Shown here in pieces: positions 52,616-62,300 of a stretch of 64,000 nt of DNA. A model generated the notes under the pieces. It saw only the letters and a list, made by a program, of their open reading frames with translations, was not told the origin of the DNA and ran no database searches. The DNA is taken from the NCBI RefSeq assembly GCF_036321025.1, contig NZ_JAZAPB010000002.1, positions 1,674,001 to 1,738,000 of the forward strand, written 5' to 3'. The DNA comes from Alteraurantiacibacter hainanensis (GTDB lineage: Bacteria; Pseudomonadota; Alphaproteobacteria; Sphingomonadales; Sphingomonadaceae). A program made the translations under genes and the position numbers. How positions within the stretch are numbered: the stretch's first letter is position 1; every line of letters starts with the position of its first letter.

Positions 52616-55600
52616 ATGCCCGATCTTCAACGCATCCTGAAAGCCCCATTGCCGCTTACCCTCGCATCGGTCGTGCGCGGGGCGCAGCCGCTTGTGATGG
52701 TCGACCTTGCCCGGGCGGCGAAAAAGCGGGCCGTGTTCATCGCACCCGACGATGCGGCCATGCGTGCCGTTACCGACGCCGCGCACTTCTTCGCGCCGGA
52801 ATTGCAGGTGATCGAGTTTCCCGCCTGGGACTGCCTGCCCTACGACCGCGCCAGCCCCGCCCTCTCGGTCAGCGCCCGGCGACTGGCCGCGCTGCATTCC
52901 CTGCAGTCGGGCAGCAAGGGCAACCAGCTGGTCGTCACCACCATCAACGCCCTGCTCCAGCGCGTGCTCACCCCCTTCCGCATTCGGGAGGCGGTGCGCG
53001 AATTCAAGGTGGGCACGGAAATCGGGCACGAGAGCCTGGCCGCCCTGCTTCGGCGACAGGGATACACGCGCGTCGACACCGTGGTGGACACGGGCGAATT
53101 CGCCATGCGCGGCTCCATCGTCGATATCTATCCCAGCGGGCTCGAAGCGGGACTGCGGCTCGATTTCTTCGGCGACGAACTGGAATCGCTGCGGCTGTTC
53201 GATCCCGGCACCCAGCGCACCACCTCGACCATCGACAGCCACCTACTTCTGCCCGCCAGCGAGGCACTGCTGGACGAGGACTCCATCAAGCGCTTCCGCA
53301 GCCGCTATCGCGAGATGTTCGGCGCAGATGCCACGCAGGATCCGCTTTACGAGGCCGTCAGCGAAGGGCGCCGCCTTGCTGGCATGGAGCACTGGCTTCC
53401 GCTCTTCGAGGATCGGCTGTCGACGCTGTTCGATCACCTTTCCGAAGACGATGCGCTGGTGATCGATTCCGGTGCCCTGCCGGCGGCTGAGGAGCGGCTC
53501 AAGGACATCGCCGACTACCATCGCCAGCGCGGCGACATCTCGGGCCAGTCCAAGGGCAGCTATCGCCCGCTGGAACCCGGTGCCCTGTACCTGACCGAGG
53601 ACGAATTCGGCTCGGCCATGACCGGGTGGCCAATTCACCGCTCATCGATCTTCGCGGAGCCGGAAAGCGACACCGTTATCGATTTCGGCTTCCGCTCCGC
53701 TCGCGACTTCACGCCGGAGCGTTCGGCGGGGAAGAACGTCTACGAAGCGGCGGCCGCGCATTTCAAGGACGTGGTAAAGGCCGGAAAGCGTCCTCTTCTC
53801 GCCGCCTATTCGCAGGGATCACGCAGCCGCATCACCTCGATCATCGAGGAAGCGGGAACTCCCGTGGGCCTTGCCGAAACCTGGCAGGAGGCGCTGGGCG
53901 CAGCGGCGAAGGGCAAGACCACTGCCATGGTGCTGCCGCTCGACACCGGCTTTGCCAACGACGAACTGGAAGTCGTCACCGAGCAGGACCTCCTCGGCGA
54001 TCGCCTGGTGCGTCGACGCAAGCGCAAGAAGGATGCCGACGCCTTTCTCGCAGAATTGCAGGCGCTCAGCCGCGGAGACCTGGTGGTGCACGTGGATCAC
54101 GGCATCGGCAAGTACCTGGGCCTCGAACCCATCGCCGTGGGCAAGAGCCAGCACGATTGCGTGATGCTGGAATATGCCGGCGGGGACAAGCTCTACATCC
54201 CGGTCGAGAATCTCGACGTCCTCTCGCGCTATGGCAGCAGCGAGGAAGGCGCGCCGCTGGACCGCCTGGGCGGCGAGGCATGGCAGAAGCGCCGCGCCCG
54301 GCTGAAGGAACGCATCCGCGCCATCGCTGGCGAACTGATGGAAGTCGCCGCGCGCCGCGCCCTGCGCAAGGCACCTGTGCTGGAACCCGAGGAAGCGAGC
54401 TACAACCAGTTTCTCGACCGCTTCCAGTACGAGGAGACCGAGGACCAGGAACAGGCCATCGCCGAGGTGCTGAGCGACCTCGAAAGCGGCAAGCCGATGG
54501 ATCGACTCGTCTGCGGAGACGTGGGCTTCGGCAAGACCGAGGTTGCGCTGCGCGCCGCCTTCGTCGCGGCGATGAACGGACAGCAGGTGGCCATGATCGC
54601 CCCCACCACCCTGCTCGCCCGACAGCATTTCCAGAACTTTGCCGACCGCTTTGCCGGCTTCCCGCTGAAGATCGGTCGCCTTTCCCGCCTCGTTCCTTCA
54701 CGCGAAATGAAGGAAACCCGCGACGGCCTCGCTTCGGGCGACATCGACATCGTGATCGGCACCCACGCGATCCTGTCCAAGACCACGAAATTCAAGGACC
54801 TGGGCCTCGTCATCGTGGACGAGGAGCAGCGGTTCGGCGTGACTCACAAGGAAAGGCTGAAGCAGCTGCGCGCCGACGTGCACGTCCTCACGCTCACGGC
54901 CACCCCGATCCCGCGCACGCTGCAGATGGCGATGACGGGCCTGCGGGAGCTTTCCACCATCAAGACCCCGCCCGTCGACCGCCTGGCCGTGCGCACCTAC
55001 GTGATGGAGTGGGACGACATGGTCGTGCGCGAGGCGCTGCTGCGCGAACACCATCGCGGCGGCCAGAGCTTCATCGTCGTTCCGCGCATTTCCGACATGG
55101 CCGCGCTGGAGGACTGGCTGCGGGAGACGGTGCCCGAAGTGAAGTTCGTGGCCGCGCACGGGCAGATGAGCGCGGGCGAGATCGAGGAGCGGATGAGCGC
55201 CTTCTACGAGGGCAAGTACGAGGTTCTGCTCTCCACCACCATCGTGGAAAGCGGTCTGGACCTGCCGACCGCCAACACCATCATCATTCACCGCGCCGAC
55301 CGCTTCGGCCTGGCCCAGCTCTACCAGCTGCGGGGCCGTGTGGGCCGGTCCAAGATCCGCGCCTATGCCTACCTGACGACGCCGGCCGACACCGCGCTGA
55401 ACGAAGTGGCGGAAAAACGCCTGAAGGTGCTGGGCGATCTCGATAGCCTGGGTGCTGGTTTCCAGCTCGCCAGCCACGACCTCGACATTCGCGGCGCCGG
55501 CAACCTGCTGGGCGACGAGCAGTCGGGCCACATCCGCGAGGTCGGCTTCGAACTCTACCAGTCGATGCTGGAGGACGCGATCATGGCGGCCAAGGCGGGC

Positions 55601-56098
55601 GATGCCGGGCTGGAGACGGATCGCACCGGCCTTTCCCCGCAGATCACCGTCGACGCGCCGATCATGATACCGGAGGACTACGTGCCCGATCTGGCGGTGC
55701 GAATGGCGCTCTATCGCAGGCTGAACCAGGCGGAGGGCAAGGCCGAGGTGGAATCGCTCGCGGCCGAGATGATCGACCGGTTCGGCGAACTGCCGCAGCC
55801 GACCAAGAATCTGATCCGGCTGATCGAGATCAAGGCGCAGGCCATTCAGGCGCATATCGCCAAGATCGAAGTCGGCGCGCGCGGCACGCTGGTCACCTTC
55901 CACAACGACCGGTTCCCCGATCCGATGGGCCTGATCGCCTATGTCGAGAGGCTGAAGGGCACGGCCAAGCTGCGGCCGGACATGAAGCTGCAGATCAACC
56001 GCGCATGGGGCGACCCGCAAAGCCGCCTGAACGGTCTCTTCCAGCTGACCAAGGGCCTGGGCGGGATCGTGAAGAAGGCGGAGAAGGCCGCGGCCTAG
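52616..56098 (+). CDS. mfd: Transcription-repair coupling factor
   Basis: An 1160-residue Mfd, which removes stalled RNA polymerase and recruits the UvrABC system. The order is a UvrB-homology region (residues 1-350), the RNA-polymerase-interacting domain (GDLVVHVDHGIGKYLGLEP, about residue 485), helicase lobes with RLVCGDVGFGKTEVAL, VDEEQRFGVTHKERLK and LRGRVGRS, and the C-terminal TRCF domain (EDYVPDLAVRMALYRRLN). Standard length. Its stop codon lies inside a CTAG palindrome shared with the convergent EAL gene. Confidence 0.97.
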   Translation: MPDLQRILKAPLPLTLASVVRGAQPLVMVDLARAAKKRAVFIAPDDAAMRAVTDAAHFFAPELQVIEFPAWDCLPYDRASPALSVSARRLAALHSLQSGSKGNQLVVTTINALLQRVLTPFRIREAVREFKVGTEIGHESLAALLRRQGYTRVDTVVDTGEFAMRGSIVDIYPSGLEAGLRLDFFGDELESLRLFDPGTQRTTSTIDSHLLLPASEALLDEDSIKRFRSRYREMFGADATQDPLYEAVSEGRRLAGMEHWLPLFEDRLSTLFDHLSEDDALVIDSGALPAAEERLKDIADYHRQRGDISGQSKGSYRPLEPGALYLTEDEFGSAMTGWPIHRSSIFAEPESDTVIDFGFRSARDFTPERSAGKNVYEAAAAHFKDVVKAGKRPLLAAYSQGSRSRITSIIEEAGTPVGLAETWQEALGAAAKGKTTAMVLPLDTGFANDELEVVTEQDLLGDRLVRRRKRKKDADAFLAELQALSRGDLVVHVDHGIGKYLGLEPIAVGKSQHDCVMLEYAGGDKLYIPVENLDVLSRYGSSEEGAPLDRLGGEAWQKRRARLKERIRAIAGELMEVAARRALRKAPVLEPEEASYNQFLDRFQYEETEDQEQAIAEVLSDLESGKPMDRLVCGDVGFGKTEVALRAAFVAAMNGQQVAMIAPTTLLARQHFQNFADRFAGFPLKIGRLSRLVPSREMKETRDGLASGDIDIVIGTHAILSKTTKFKDLGLVIVDEEQRFGVTHKERLKQLRADVHVLTLTATPIPRTLQMAMTGLRELSTIKTPPVDRLAVRTYVMEWDDMVVREALLREHHRGGQSFIVVPRISDMAALEDWLRETVPEVKFVAAHGQMSAGEIEERMSAFYEGKYEVLLSTTIVESGLDLPTANTIIIHRADRFGLAQLYQLRGRVGRSKIRAYAYLTTPADTALNEVAEKRLKVLGDLDSLGAGFQLASHDLDIRGAGNLLGDEQSGHIREVGFELYQSMLEDAIMAAKAGDAGLETDRTGLSPQITVDAPIMIPEDYVPDLAVRMALYRRLNQAEGKAEVESLAAEMIDRFGELPQPTKNLIRLIEIKAQAIQAHIAKIEVGARGTLVTFHNDRFPDPMGLIAYVERLKGTAKLRPDMKLQINRAWGDPQSRLNGLFQLTKGLGGIVKKAEKAAA

Positions 56099-56904
56099 GC
56101 CCGCACGAGAGCGGCGAATTCATCCATCGGCATCGGCTTCGCGCCGTGGAAACCCTGCCAGATCGAACAGCCTTCCTGCACCACCACATCGCGCTGTTCG
56201 GGGGTTTCGATACCCTCGGCAACCACCGCAATGTCGAGCGCTCGCGCCATGGCGACGATGCCGCGCAGCACGGCCAGGTCGCGCTCGTCACTCGCGATGC
56301 CTTCCACCATGGCCCGGTCCAGCTTCAGGGAGTGGAGCGGCAGCACCTTGAGGTAGCGAAAATTGCAGAAGCCCGCTCCGAAGTCGTCGAGCGCGATATG
56401 AATGCCTGTCTCGGCCAGCAGCTTCAGGCGACGGGCAGAACGGTCCAGATCGGCCACCAGGGCCTGCTCGGTTATCTCCAGCGTCAGCCGCCGGGCCGGA
56501 AACCCGGTGCTGTCCAGCATCGCCAACAGGTCTTCTCCGAACGTGCGATCGAACAGGTCCATCGCCGTGACGTTGAGCGACAGGCGCAGATGTTCGGGCC
56601 AGTTCCTCGCTTCCTCCAGCGCTGCGCGCGCGATGTAGCGCGCCAGGCGCCGCGCGATCCCGCCCGATTGGGCAATGGCGACCACGGCATCCCCGGACAA
56701 TTTGCCGTGTTCGTCGTGCTTCCAGCGCACCAGCGCTTCCGCACCCGCTATGCCATTGTCCTTGCAGCGGTATTGCGGCTGGAACAGGATCTGCACACCA
56801 TCGCCATCCAGCGCGGAAGAGAGCTCTTCGCTGATCGGGTGGGGCTCGCTGCGACGACGATCCTGACGTCTGCGGCGGTCGTGGAGTTGCACGGGAACGG
56901 ACAT
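56095..56904 (-). CDS. EAL domain protein, likely cyclic-di-GMP phosphodiesterase
   Basis: A 269-residue stand-alone EAL domain. The signature is AEALVRW (Glu56-Ala-Leu), with further conserved residues in SLNVTAMD, LEITEQAL, LDDFGAGFCNFRYL and KLDRAMV, and EGIET later, so the metal and general-base residues look intact. There is no GGDEF or sensor domain and only a basic, Arg-rich N-terminus. It should hydrolyse c-di-GMP and could influence the exopolysaccharide/motility switch. ATG 56904 follows an AGGAGGTG ribosome-binding site, which overrides a longer upstream frame. Confidence 0.92.
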   Translation of the reverse strand: MSVPVQLHDRRRRQDRRRSEPHPISEELSSALDGDGVQILFQPQYRCKDNGIAGAEALVRWKHDEHGKLSGDAVVAIAQSGGIARRLARYIARAALEEARNWPEHLRLSLNVTAMDLFDRTFGEDLLAMLDSTGFPARRLTLEITEQALVADLDRSARRLKLLAETGIHIALDDFGAGFCNFRYLKVLPLHSLKLDRAMVEGIASDERDLAVLRGIVAMARALDIAVVAEGIETPEQRDVVVQEGCSIWQGFHGAKPMPMDEFAALVRA

Positions 56905-57004
56905 GGGCACCTCCTGTCGAAATTCGGCAAACAAGTCTGCCCGCCAGAAACCCTCGTTGCAAATCGGGACGCCGGTTTTTAGGGTGCCGCACGTCATCGG
57001 GGGA

Positions 57005-57805
57005 ATGAGTTTCGTGGCAGGCGATCATCCGAAGTTCGACAAGCTCGCGCTCGTCCATTCGCAGGACGACCGGGCAGGCAAGGCCGCGCGAGAACTGGGC
57101 GAACGGTATGATTTCGTTCCGACGGACCAGGCCGATGCGATTATCGCGCTGGGCGGCGATGGCACCATGCTGGATGCATTGCACGACATGCTGGACCGCA
57201 ACCGTATCAAGCCCATCTTCGGGCTGAACCTCGGCACGGTGGGCTTCCTGATGAACCGGTATCACGGCGCCAGCGGCCTCGCCCAGCGACTGATCGATGC
57301 CAAGCCGGTGCCGATCCTGCCGCTGCGCATGAACGTGACGACGCAGACCGGCGAACGCCACACCTACTGCGCCATCAACGAAGTCAGCCTGCTGCGTGAG
57401 ACCCGGCAGACCGCAAAGCTGGAGATTTCCGTCAATGGCCGTGTCCGCATCCCGGAACTGGCGGGTGACGGCATCCTGCTTTCGACGCCCGTGGGATCGA
57501 CCGCCTACAATCTTTCCGCGAACGGGCCGATCCTGCCGCTCGATTCGAACATGCTTGCCCTCACGCCGATCAGCCCGTTTCGCCCGCGGCGCTGGCGCGG
57601 CGCCATCCTGCCGGATCGCAGCCGCGTTAGTTTTCGCGTGAACGAACCGGCCAAGCGCCCCGTGGCGGCCGTCGCGGATTCCAAGGAAGTGCGCGACGTA
57701 GCGGAGGTGCACATCGAAGTCGCGCGCGAGATGGAAATGACCCTGCTGTTCGACCCGCACCAGACGCTGGACGAGCGGATCGTGGCCGAACAGTTCATGA
57801 CGTAA
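57005..57805 (+). CDS. nadK: NAD kinase
   Basis: A 266-residue NAD kinase making NADP from NAD and ATP. The GGDG motif is at residues 50-53 (ALGGDGTML), with NLGTVGFLMN, the substrate-binding NE in AINEVSLLR and LAGDGILLSTPVGSTAYNLSANGPIL after it. Length is usual. ATG 57005 is preferred over earlier in-frame starts that overlap the divergent EAL gene. Essential housekeeping gene; the tRNA-Asn gene follows. Confidence 0.95.
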   Translation: MSFVAGDHPKFDKLALVHSQDDRAGKAARELGERYDFVPTDQADAIIALGGDGTMLDALHDMLDRNRIKPIFGLNLGTVGFLMNRYHGASGLAQRLIDAKPVPILPLRMNVTTQTGERHTYCAINEVSLLRETRQTAKLEISVNGRVRIPELAGDGILLSTPVGSTAYNLSANGPILPLDSNMLALTPISPFRPRRWRGAILPDRSRVSFRVNEPAKRPVAAVADSKEVRDVAEVHIEVAREMEMTLLFDPHQTLDERIVAEQFMT

Positions 57806-57835
57806 GGAATTGGTGAGATTGCGGCAATTCGGGCC

Positions 57836-57864
57836 TTGCCAAACCGAATCCCCGCCCATATAGG
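57836..57864 (+). promoter_or_regulatory. Sigma-70-type promoter of tRNA-Asn
   Basis: TTGCCA (-35, 57836-57841), 17-base spacer, TATAGG (-10, 57859-57864). Transcription would begin about 57871, some 17 bases ahead of the mature tRNA end. Confidence 0.6.
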
Positions 57865-57887
57865 CGCTCACCTGCCTGACGGGCTGC

Positions 57888-57962
57888 TCCCCGATAGCTC
57901 AGCGGTAGAGTAGGTGACTGTTAATCACTTGGTCGTTGGTTCGAATCCAACTCGGGGAGCCA
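57888..57962 (+). tRNA. tRNA-Asn (anticodon GTT)
   Basis: A 75-base cloverleaf: acceptor TCCCCGA pairs with TCGGGGA, D arm GCTC...GAGT, anticodon loop CTGTTAA with GTT at 57920-57922, T arm GTTGG-TTCGAAT-CCAAC, discriminator G and an encoded CCA at 57960-57962. A small hairpin with a T-run follows. The downstream sequence changes character, as often seen when an island has entered at a tRNA 3' end. Confidence 0.97.
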
Positions 57963-57979
57963 AATCATCCTGTCAATCG

Positions 57980-57999
57980 CCTGATTTATCAGGATTTTT
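57980..57999 (+). terminator. Terminator of tRNA-Asn
   Basis: Short stem CCTGA-TTTA-TCAGG followed by ATTTTT, 18 bases after the CCA end. The remaining 49 bases to the next gene hold no recognisable feature. Confidence 0.7.
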
Positions 58000-58048
58000 G
58001 GGAAAAGGATGGAAATCATCCCCACATCCCGCCCCACATTCCGAATTG

Positions 58049-58360
58049 CTATGCTAGGCCGCTTTCAATCTTGGACGCGCGCTGCAGATCCCAATCGATC
58101 AGGTCCAGCGGCGTCATGCCTGGGCGCAACTCCTCTCCCGCCTTCGTGGCCGGAAACGTCCGAAGCGCAGCCAGCTTCAGCATCGCCGCACTGGCGCTCG
58201 ATGCTGACGACAGCATAAGATCGCGGAAGGCGAGCTCGCGCTGCGCCTGGTCGCCGTCCAGCTCGACCAGCTTCCACACGGCGTGGAGCTGCCAGAATTC
58301 AGCATCGCGCTCGCGATAGTTGCGAGGCGCAGGCGTGGCGTTTACGGGATTGGAAGCCAT
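58049..58360 (-). CDS. Hypothetical protein, tRNA-adjacent island
   Basis: A 103-residue, mainly helical protein (RNYRERDAEFWQLHAVWKLVELDGDQAQRELAFRDLMLSSASSASAAMLKLAALRTF). No signal peptide or membrane segment and no known family. An AGGAGAGACGATC sequence before the ATG at 58360 is a good ribosome-binding site. It is the first gene after tRNA-Asn, pointing back toward it; no integrase homology is seen. Confidence 0.65.
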   Translation of the reverse strand: MASNPVNATPAPRNYRERDAEFWQLHAVWKLVELDGDQAQRELAFRDLMLSSASSASAAMLKLAALRTFPATKAGEELRPGMTPLDLIDWDLQRASKIESGLA

Positions 58361-58396
58361 GATCGTCTCTCCTAAAGACGGTTGAGGTTAGGGCCG

Positions 58397-58418
58397 GATC
58401 GCTGCTCCAACAGCGATC
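58397..58418. promoter_or_regulatory. Perfect 8-bp dyad between divergent genes
   Basis: GATCGCTG-CTCCAA-CAGCGATC in the 118-base region between the divergent genes at 58360 and 58479, extended by GGCC/GGTCC flanks. A plausible operator for an autoregulated island, or an RNA hairpin. No T-run. Confidence 0.45.
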
Positions 58419-58478
58419 TGGTCCGCTCGTTATGCTCGCTGCTTGATTCTTTGGCAAGTCAGGCCCCAAGGTGGCCCG

Positions 58479-58970
58479 ATGCCAGACGAAGACGAGAAAC
58501 CCCATACCGCCGATCGAGATGCAGTAGTCGAACTACTCGACTCCGACGGCGACATTCGGCTCGCGACGCTAATTGGATTTGGCTACATCGAGCGGTATCT
58601 GGGTGAGTTAATTCGGGCCCACCTTCGGGACCTGCCTGAAGAGGCAAGAGCCTATTTGCTCAAGCGACCAGTTAAGCACCTGAGCGATCGCATCGAGTTC
58701 GCCGTGAAGCTCGGCAGCCTCGATGATGCTGTCGCCAACAATCTGAGCATTTTCGCTCAGATCCGGCACCGATTTGCTCACCACATACAGGCTCGCGATT
58801 GCACGGATCCGGAAATTCTCGCCTACATCGAGAAGCTGAACCTTGTTCACGAGGCTTTGGAAGAGATGGGACGAACTGACGTGGAACCCGAAAACCGCTT
58901 GAGACTGCTGATCCTCGTAACAATTCTCAAGTTGCATGACCTGATAGAGTCGCCGTTTCAAGAGCAGTGA
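58479..58970 (+). CDS. HEPN/MltR-like protein
   Basis: A 163-residue all-helical protein. Residues 29-50 (ATLIGFGYIERYLGELIRAHL) and 63-101 (RPVKHLSDRIEFAVKLGSLDD ... IFAQIRHRFAHH) follow the layout of the MltR/DUF4145 group, a HEPN-like fold. It contains R-X4-H (Arg96 to His101), the motif that marks HEPN ribonucleases in toxin and defence systems. Whether it is a nuclease or a non-catalytic helical protein is unknown. ATG 58479 has no strong ribosome-binding site. Codon use is less GC-biased than in the housekeeping genes. Confidence 0.7.
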   Translation: MPDEDEKPHTADRDAVVELLDSDGDIRLATLIGFGYIERYLGELIRAHLRDLPEEARAYLLKRPVKHLSDRIEFAVKLGSLDDAVANNLSIFAQIRHRFAHHIQARDCTDPEILAYIEKLNLVHEALEEMGRTDVEPENRLRLLILVTILKLHDLIESPFQEQ

Positions 58971-58994
58971 TCGCGCGTGCGATCGGGCCAGTAG

Positions 58995-59261
58995 CTATTC
59001 ATTATCTTTGCCGCCATCGATCACCGAGAACCTGGGCGGCTCATCGTCAGCGATCGCATCAGCAAGTTCATCGAGAAGCTCCTGAGCGGCAGGATCAGCG
59101 AAATGCGGTTGGCGCAAAGCTTCGCTCACAGCATCCTTGTCGAGGACACCGGTCGTATCGAGAGCGTGAATCAACACCTCGATCACAAAAGATTGTGCGG
59201 CAGCCGCGTTTGCGAGGAACTGTATCGCTTCTTCTGGATCGGAAAACTGACGAGGTTTCAT
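58995..59261 (-). CDS. Small acidic hypothetical protein
   Basis: An 88-residue, helical, strongly acidic protein (DPAAQELLDELADAIADDEPPRFSVIDGGKDNE at its end). GCAGGAGAGACAG before the ATG at 59261 is a good ribosome-binding site, so the shorter start is preferred. Convergent with the HEPN-like gene, 24 bases apart, and divergent from the large NTPase gene. No known family; small acidic partners are common antitoxin-like or inhibitor proteins, but that is speculation. Confidence 0.6.
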   Translation of the reverse strand: MKPRQFSDPEEAIQFLANAAAAQSFVIEVLIHALDTTGVLDKDAVSEALRQPHFADPAAQELLDELADAIADDEPPRFSVIDGGKDNE

Positions 59262-59382
59262 GTTCTGTCTCTCCTGCGACGTTCGCTGGCCGTTTGTGGT
59301 CCACTGCATCAGCCTGCCAAAGCCGGGGGATCAAATTTCTCAGTCAGTTGACCGCAAGGGGTGAATCTTTGATCCGAACCGC

Positions 59383-62300
59383 ATGAGCAGCACCGTCTTA
59401 GCTACTTGGCTCTTTACCGAATTAGGTGCCCTCGCCCTATCCTGGGGAGCGAAGGGCTTCGTCGGGGTGTTGAAAGACAAGAAGGCGCGGCAGGATCTCG
59501 CCGATGCATGTTCCGACGCAATTGAGGCAGCGGCTCAGGCTGCTCCAGAACTGCGAGAGGATCTGACTTCCGAGACCTTCGTCGGAAAGGCGATCCTGCC
59601 AACAATACGAGCCCTCCTGGCCGACCCGTCTCAACTGGCGCGCGAAGAAGCCCTGGCGCGGGATTTCATCAACATCTTCGTCAAGCAATGGATTGGCGAA
59701 AACGAAACGGTCGATGACACCTTGGCTCGCGTTTTCCGCGCCGACCGCAACGTGTTGGATGAGGCGTTCACCGCGTTCTTCAAAGAGCTGAAGTCAGGCC
59801 TTTATCGCTCACCACACTGGCGTGAAATGCAGCACGCCATCACGAGTGAAGTGACACTCGAAACTCTGAACGTTCTGCGGAGGGAAGTTAGCCTGGCGGC
59901 AGGGCAGCGTTCAGGCAGGGCGATCGAGGTCGAAGAAGCGATCGCGAATGCTGCGGAAGCCTCGGCCGGATTGCGCAATTGGCAGACGGAGATCGAGGGC
60001 AAGCACATTATCAACCCGGCAAGGGAAAGAGTGCTGGAGCGCATTCGCTCTGAACCACACGGCACGACCCTGCTTGTCGGAGAAGCGGGCAGCGGAAAGT
60101 CAGCCCTTCTCGCCACACTCTTCGATGAGCTGGAATCTTTGGGAATACGCCCTTTCGGCATAAAGGCAGACCAGATCCCTGCCGCTGCCGGCAGCATGAA
60201 TGATGTTGCCGAAGCTCTCGGGCTTGAAGATCGCCTCGAGGAGCGGATCATCGCCTTGGCGAGAGAGGGCCCGGTGGTGTTGCTGGTCGACCAGCTCGAC
60301 GCCGTCAGTGCGATCATGGATCACCAGACGCAGCGAATGAACCTACTCCTCCGGCTAATCAGTAGCGTTCAAAACGCGACCCGGAGAGCCGACCTGGAAC
60401 TCCATGTGGTCGTCAGCTCGCGGCCTTTCGAGGCGCAGCATGACCCTCGATTTGCGCAGTTGAAGGCCACCGAAATCAGACTCGGCATGCTGCCTCTTGA
60501 AGCTGTCGAGGAATTTCTCTCAGAAATCGGTATCCCTCCCGGGTCGCTTTCGCCAGAGTTGCGGGAATCTTTGCGGCGGCCATTCGCGCTCAAGCTCTTC
60601 GCGGATCTCGCAAGGCGCGGCGAAGATCTCGAACGGCTGACCGGATCAGAACTGCTCGAGCGCTGGCTTGCAACTGCAGATCTCGGCCGGGGCGAAGAGG
60701 CCAAGGAAACACTCGACTTCCTCGAGACCCTGGCAAAGGAGATGGTGGAGACCGAGACCCTATGGCGACCGGCCGATCGCTTCGATCTCGATTATCGCGA
60801 TGCCGTCCGGAGAGCAGAGGCCTGCGGCCTGATCGTGCGAGCAGATGGTCGCTTGAGCTTCTCACACCAGGCATGGCTGGATGACTTCCAGGCAAAAGCA
60901 TTCCGCAGCGGGACCGACCTCGCCGAATTCGCAATCGAGCGGCAGGATACCCTTTTCATTCGGACTACCGTCCTGCGGGGACTGCAGCGCCTCCGCGCAG
61001 TCGACCGCGGTGCATACGCGCGCGCCTGTAACGCGCTGTTAGGCGACGACCGTACCCGCCGGCACCTTCGACACTTGTTGGCTGAGGTCTTTGGATCGGC
61101 AATGGAACCGATCGATCTTGAGGTCGGATGGATAGCAAACTGGATCGCAGAAGATCCATCGTTGGCCGGCCGAGCACTGGGACACGTTGCGCCAAATTGG
61201 GCAACCTGGCGAGAGCCTCTTGGGCGACACTTGCCGGCCATGATGCAAAATCCCGCGCTCGAGTGGCATGCAGCCAAATTGCTGATCGAAGAGGTCAAGA
61301 TCGATCCTCAAAACGGTGCCAGACTTGTCCTGCGATACTGGCAGGATGAGAGCTTCGATCTGCGCGCCTTCGACGTAATCCAGGCAACTGGAGAACTGTC
61401 TCACGGCCTTGAAGAAAGAGCGCGGCAATCGATCGAAAGGAGGAACGCCGATCCCTACGTCATGGGTCAGCTTCTCACCAATCTGCACGAGCGTGGCTCC
61501 TACCAGGATGCAGCCAGCCTACTCGCGTGCTGGGCTAATGCGCTTGAGAATCTGGAAGGCGACCAAGCTTCAATCTACGAACTCGAGAAGCTGGTGGAGC
61601 AAGCACCGCTCGAATACCTAGAAGCTCTTCTTCCCTTTTTTCTCGAAGTTGTCCGCCAGAATGTCGGCGAGGTCCTGAACGGTACCGCGGTCTTTCCCCG
61701 ATCGGGGTCCCTGCCATACGACTGGTCGTACAGGGACCGGAAGGACACGATCTTCGGCGCTCTCGTCCTCGCCGTGCGTCGCGCAATGCAGGAATCGCCA
61801 ACAACTGCCTGGAGTTTGTTGAAGGAGGCCGCAACTATCGAGATCGATCAGGTCCAGGAACTCGTTGCTGACGGTCTTATGGCGGCCGGCAAGGAACTCG
61901 CAGACGAGACAGCCAAGTTTCTCCTTTCGGATGAGCGGAGGCTGTCAATCTCGGAAGTGCACGTGAATGGATCGGACGGCATTGGGCGGACTATCCAAGG
62001 TTGGCACTCGCGCCAGCTGGTCAGCGTCGTTGCCGATAATTGCAGCGACGAGCAGGTAAGCCGCTTAAGAGACGCGATCGAAGCCTATGATCGATATGAC
62101 CGCATCAGCTTGAAGAAGGAGAGCCTCGAGTTTGCGAGGAACTCGTTGGCATGGAACGAAGATGCCCGTCTCGGCCTCCTGTCAGGCTTGGCAGCGAGAA
62201 CACTCTCGAGCACTCGCAGGCGCCAGGTCCAGGAATGGGAGCAGGCACAAACTCCGATAGAAGGCGCTCCAAACACGATCGGCATGGCGAGGACCGTAGG

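Noticed and set aside
58969..58984. GATCGC-GCGT-GCGATC dyad between the convergent HEPN-like and small acidic protein genes
   Set aside because: Includes the HEPN-like gene's stop codon region, has no T-run, and GATCGC words are frequent here; likely chance.
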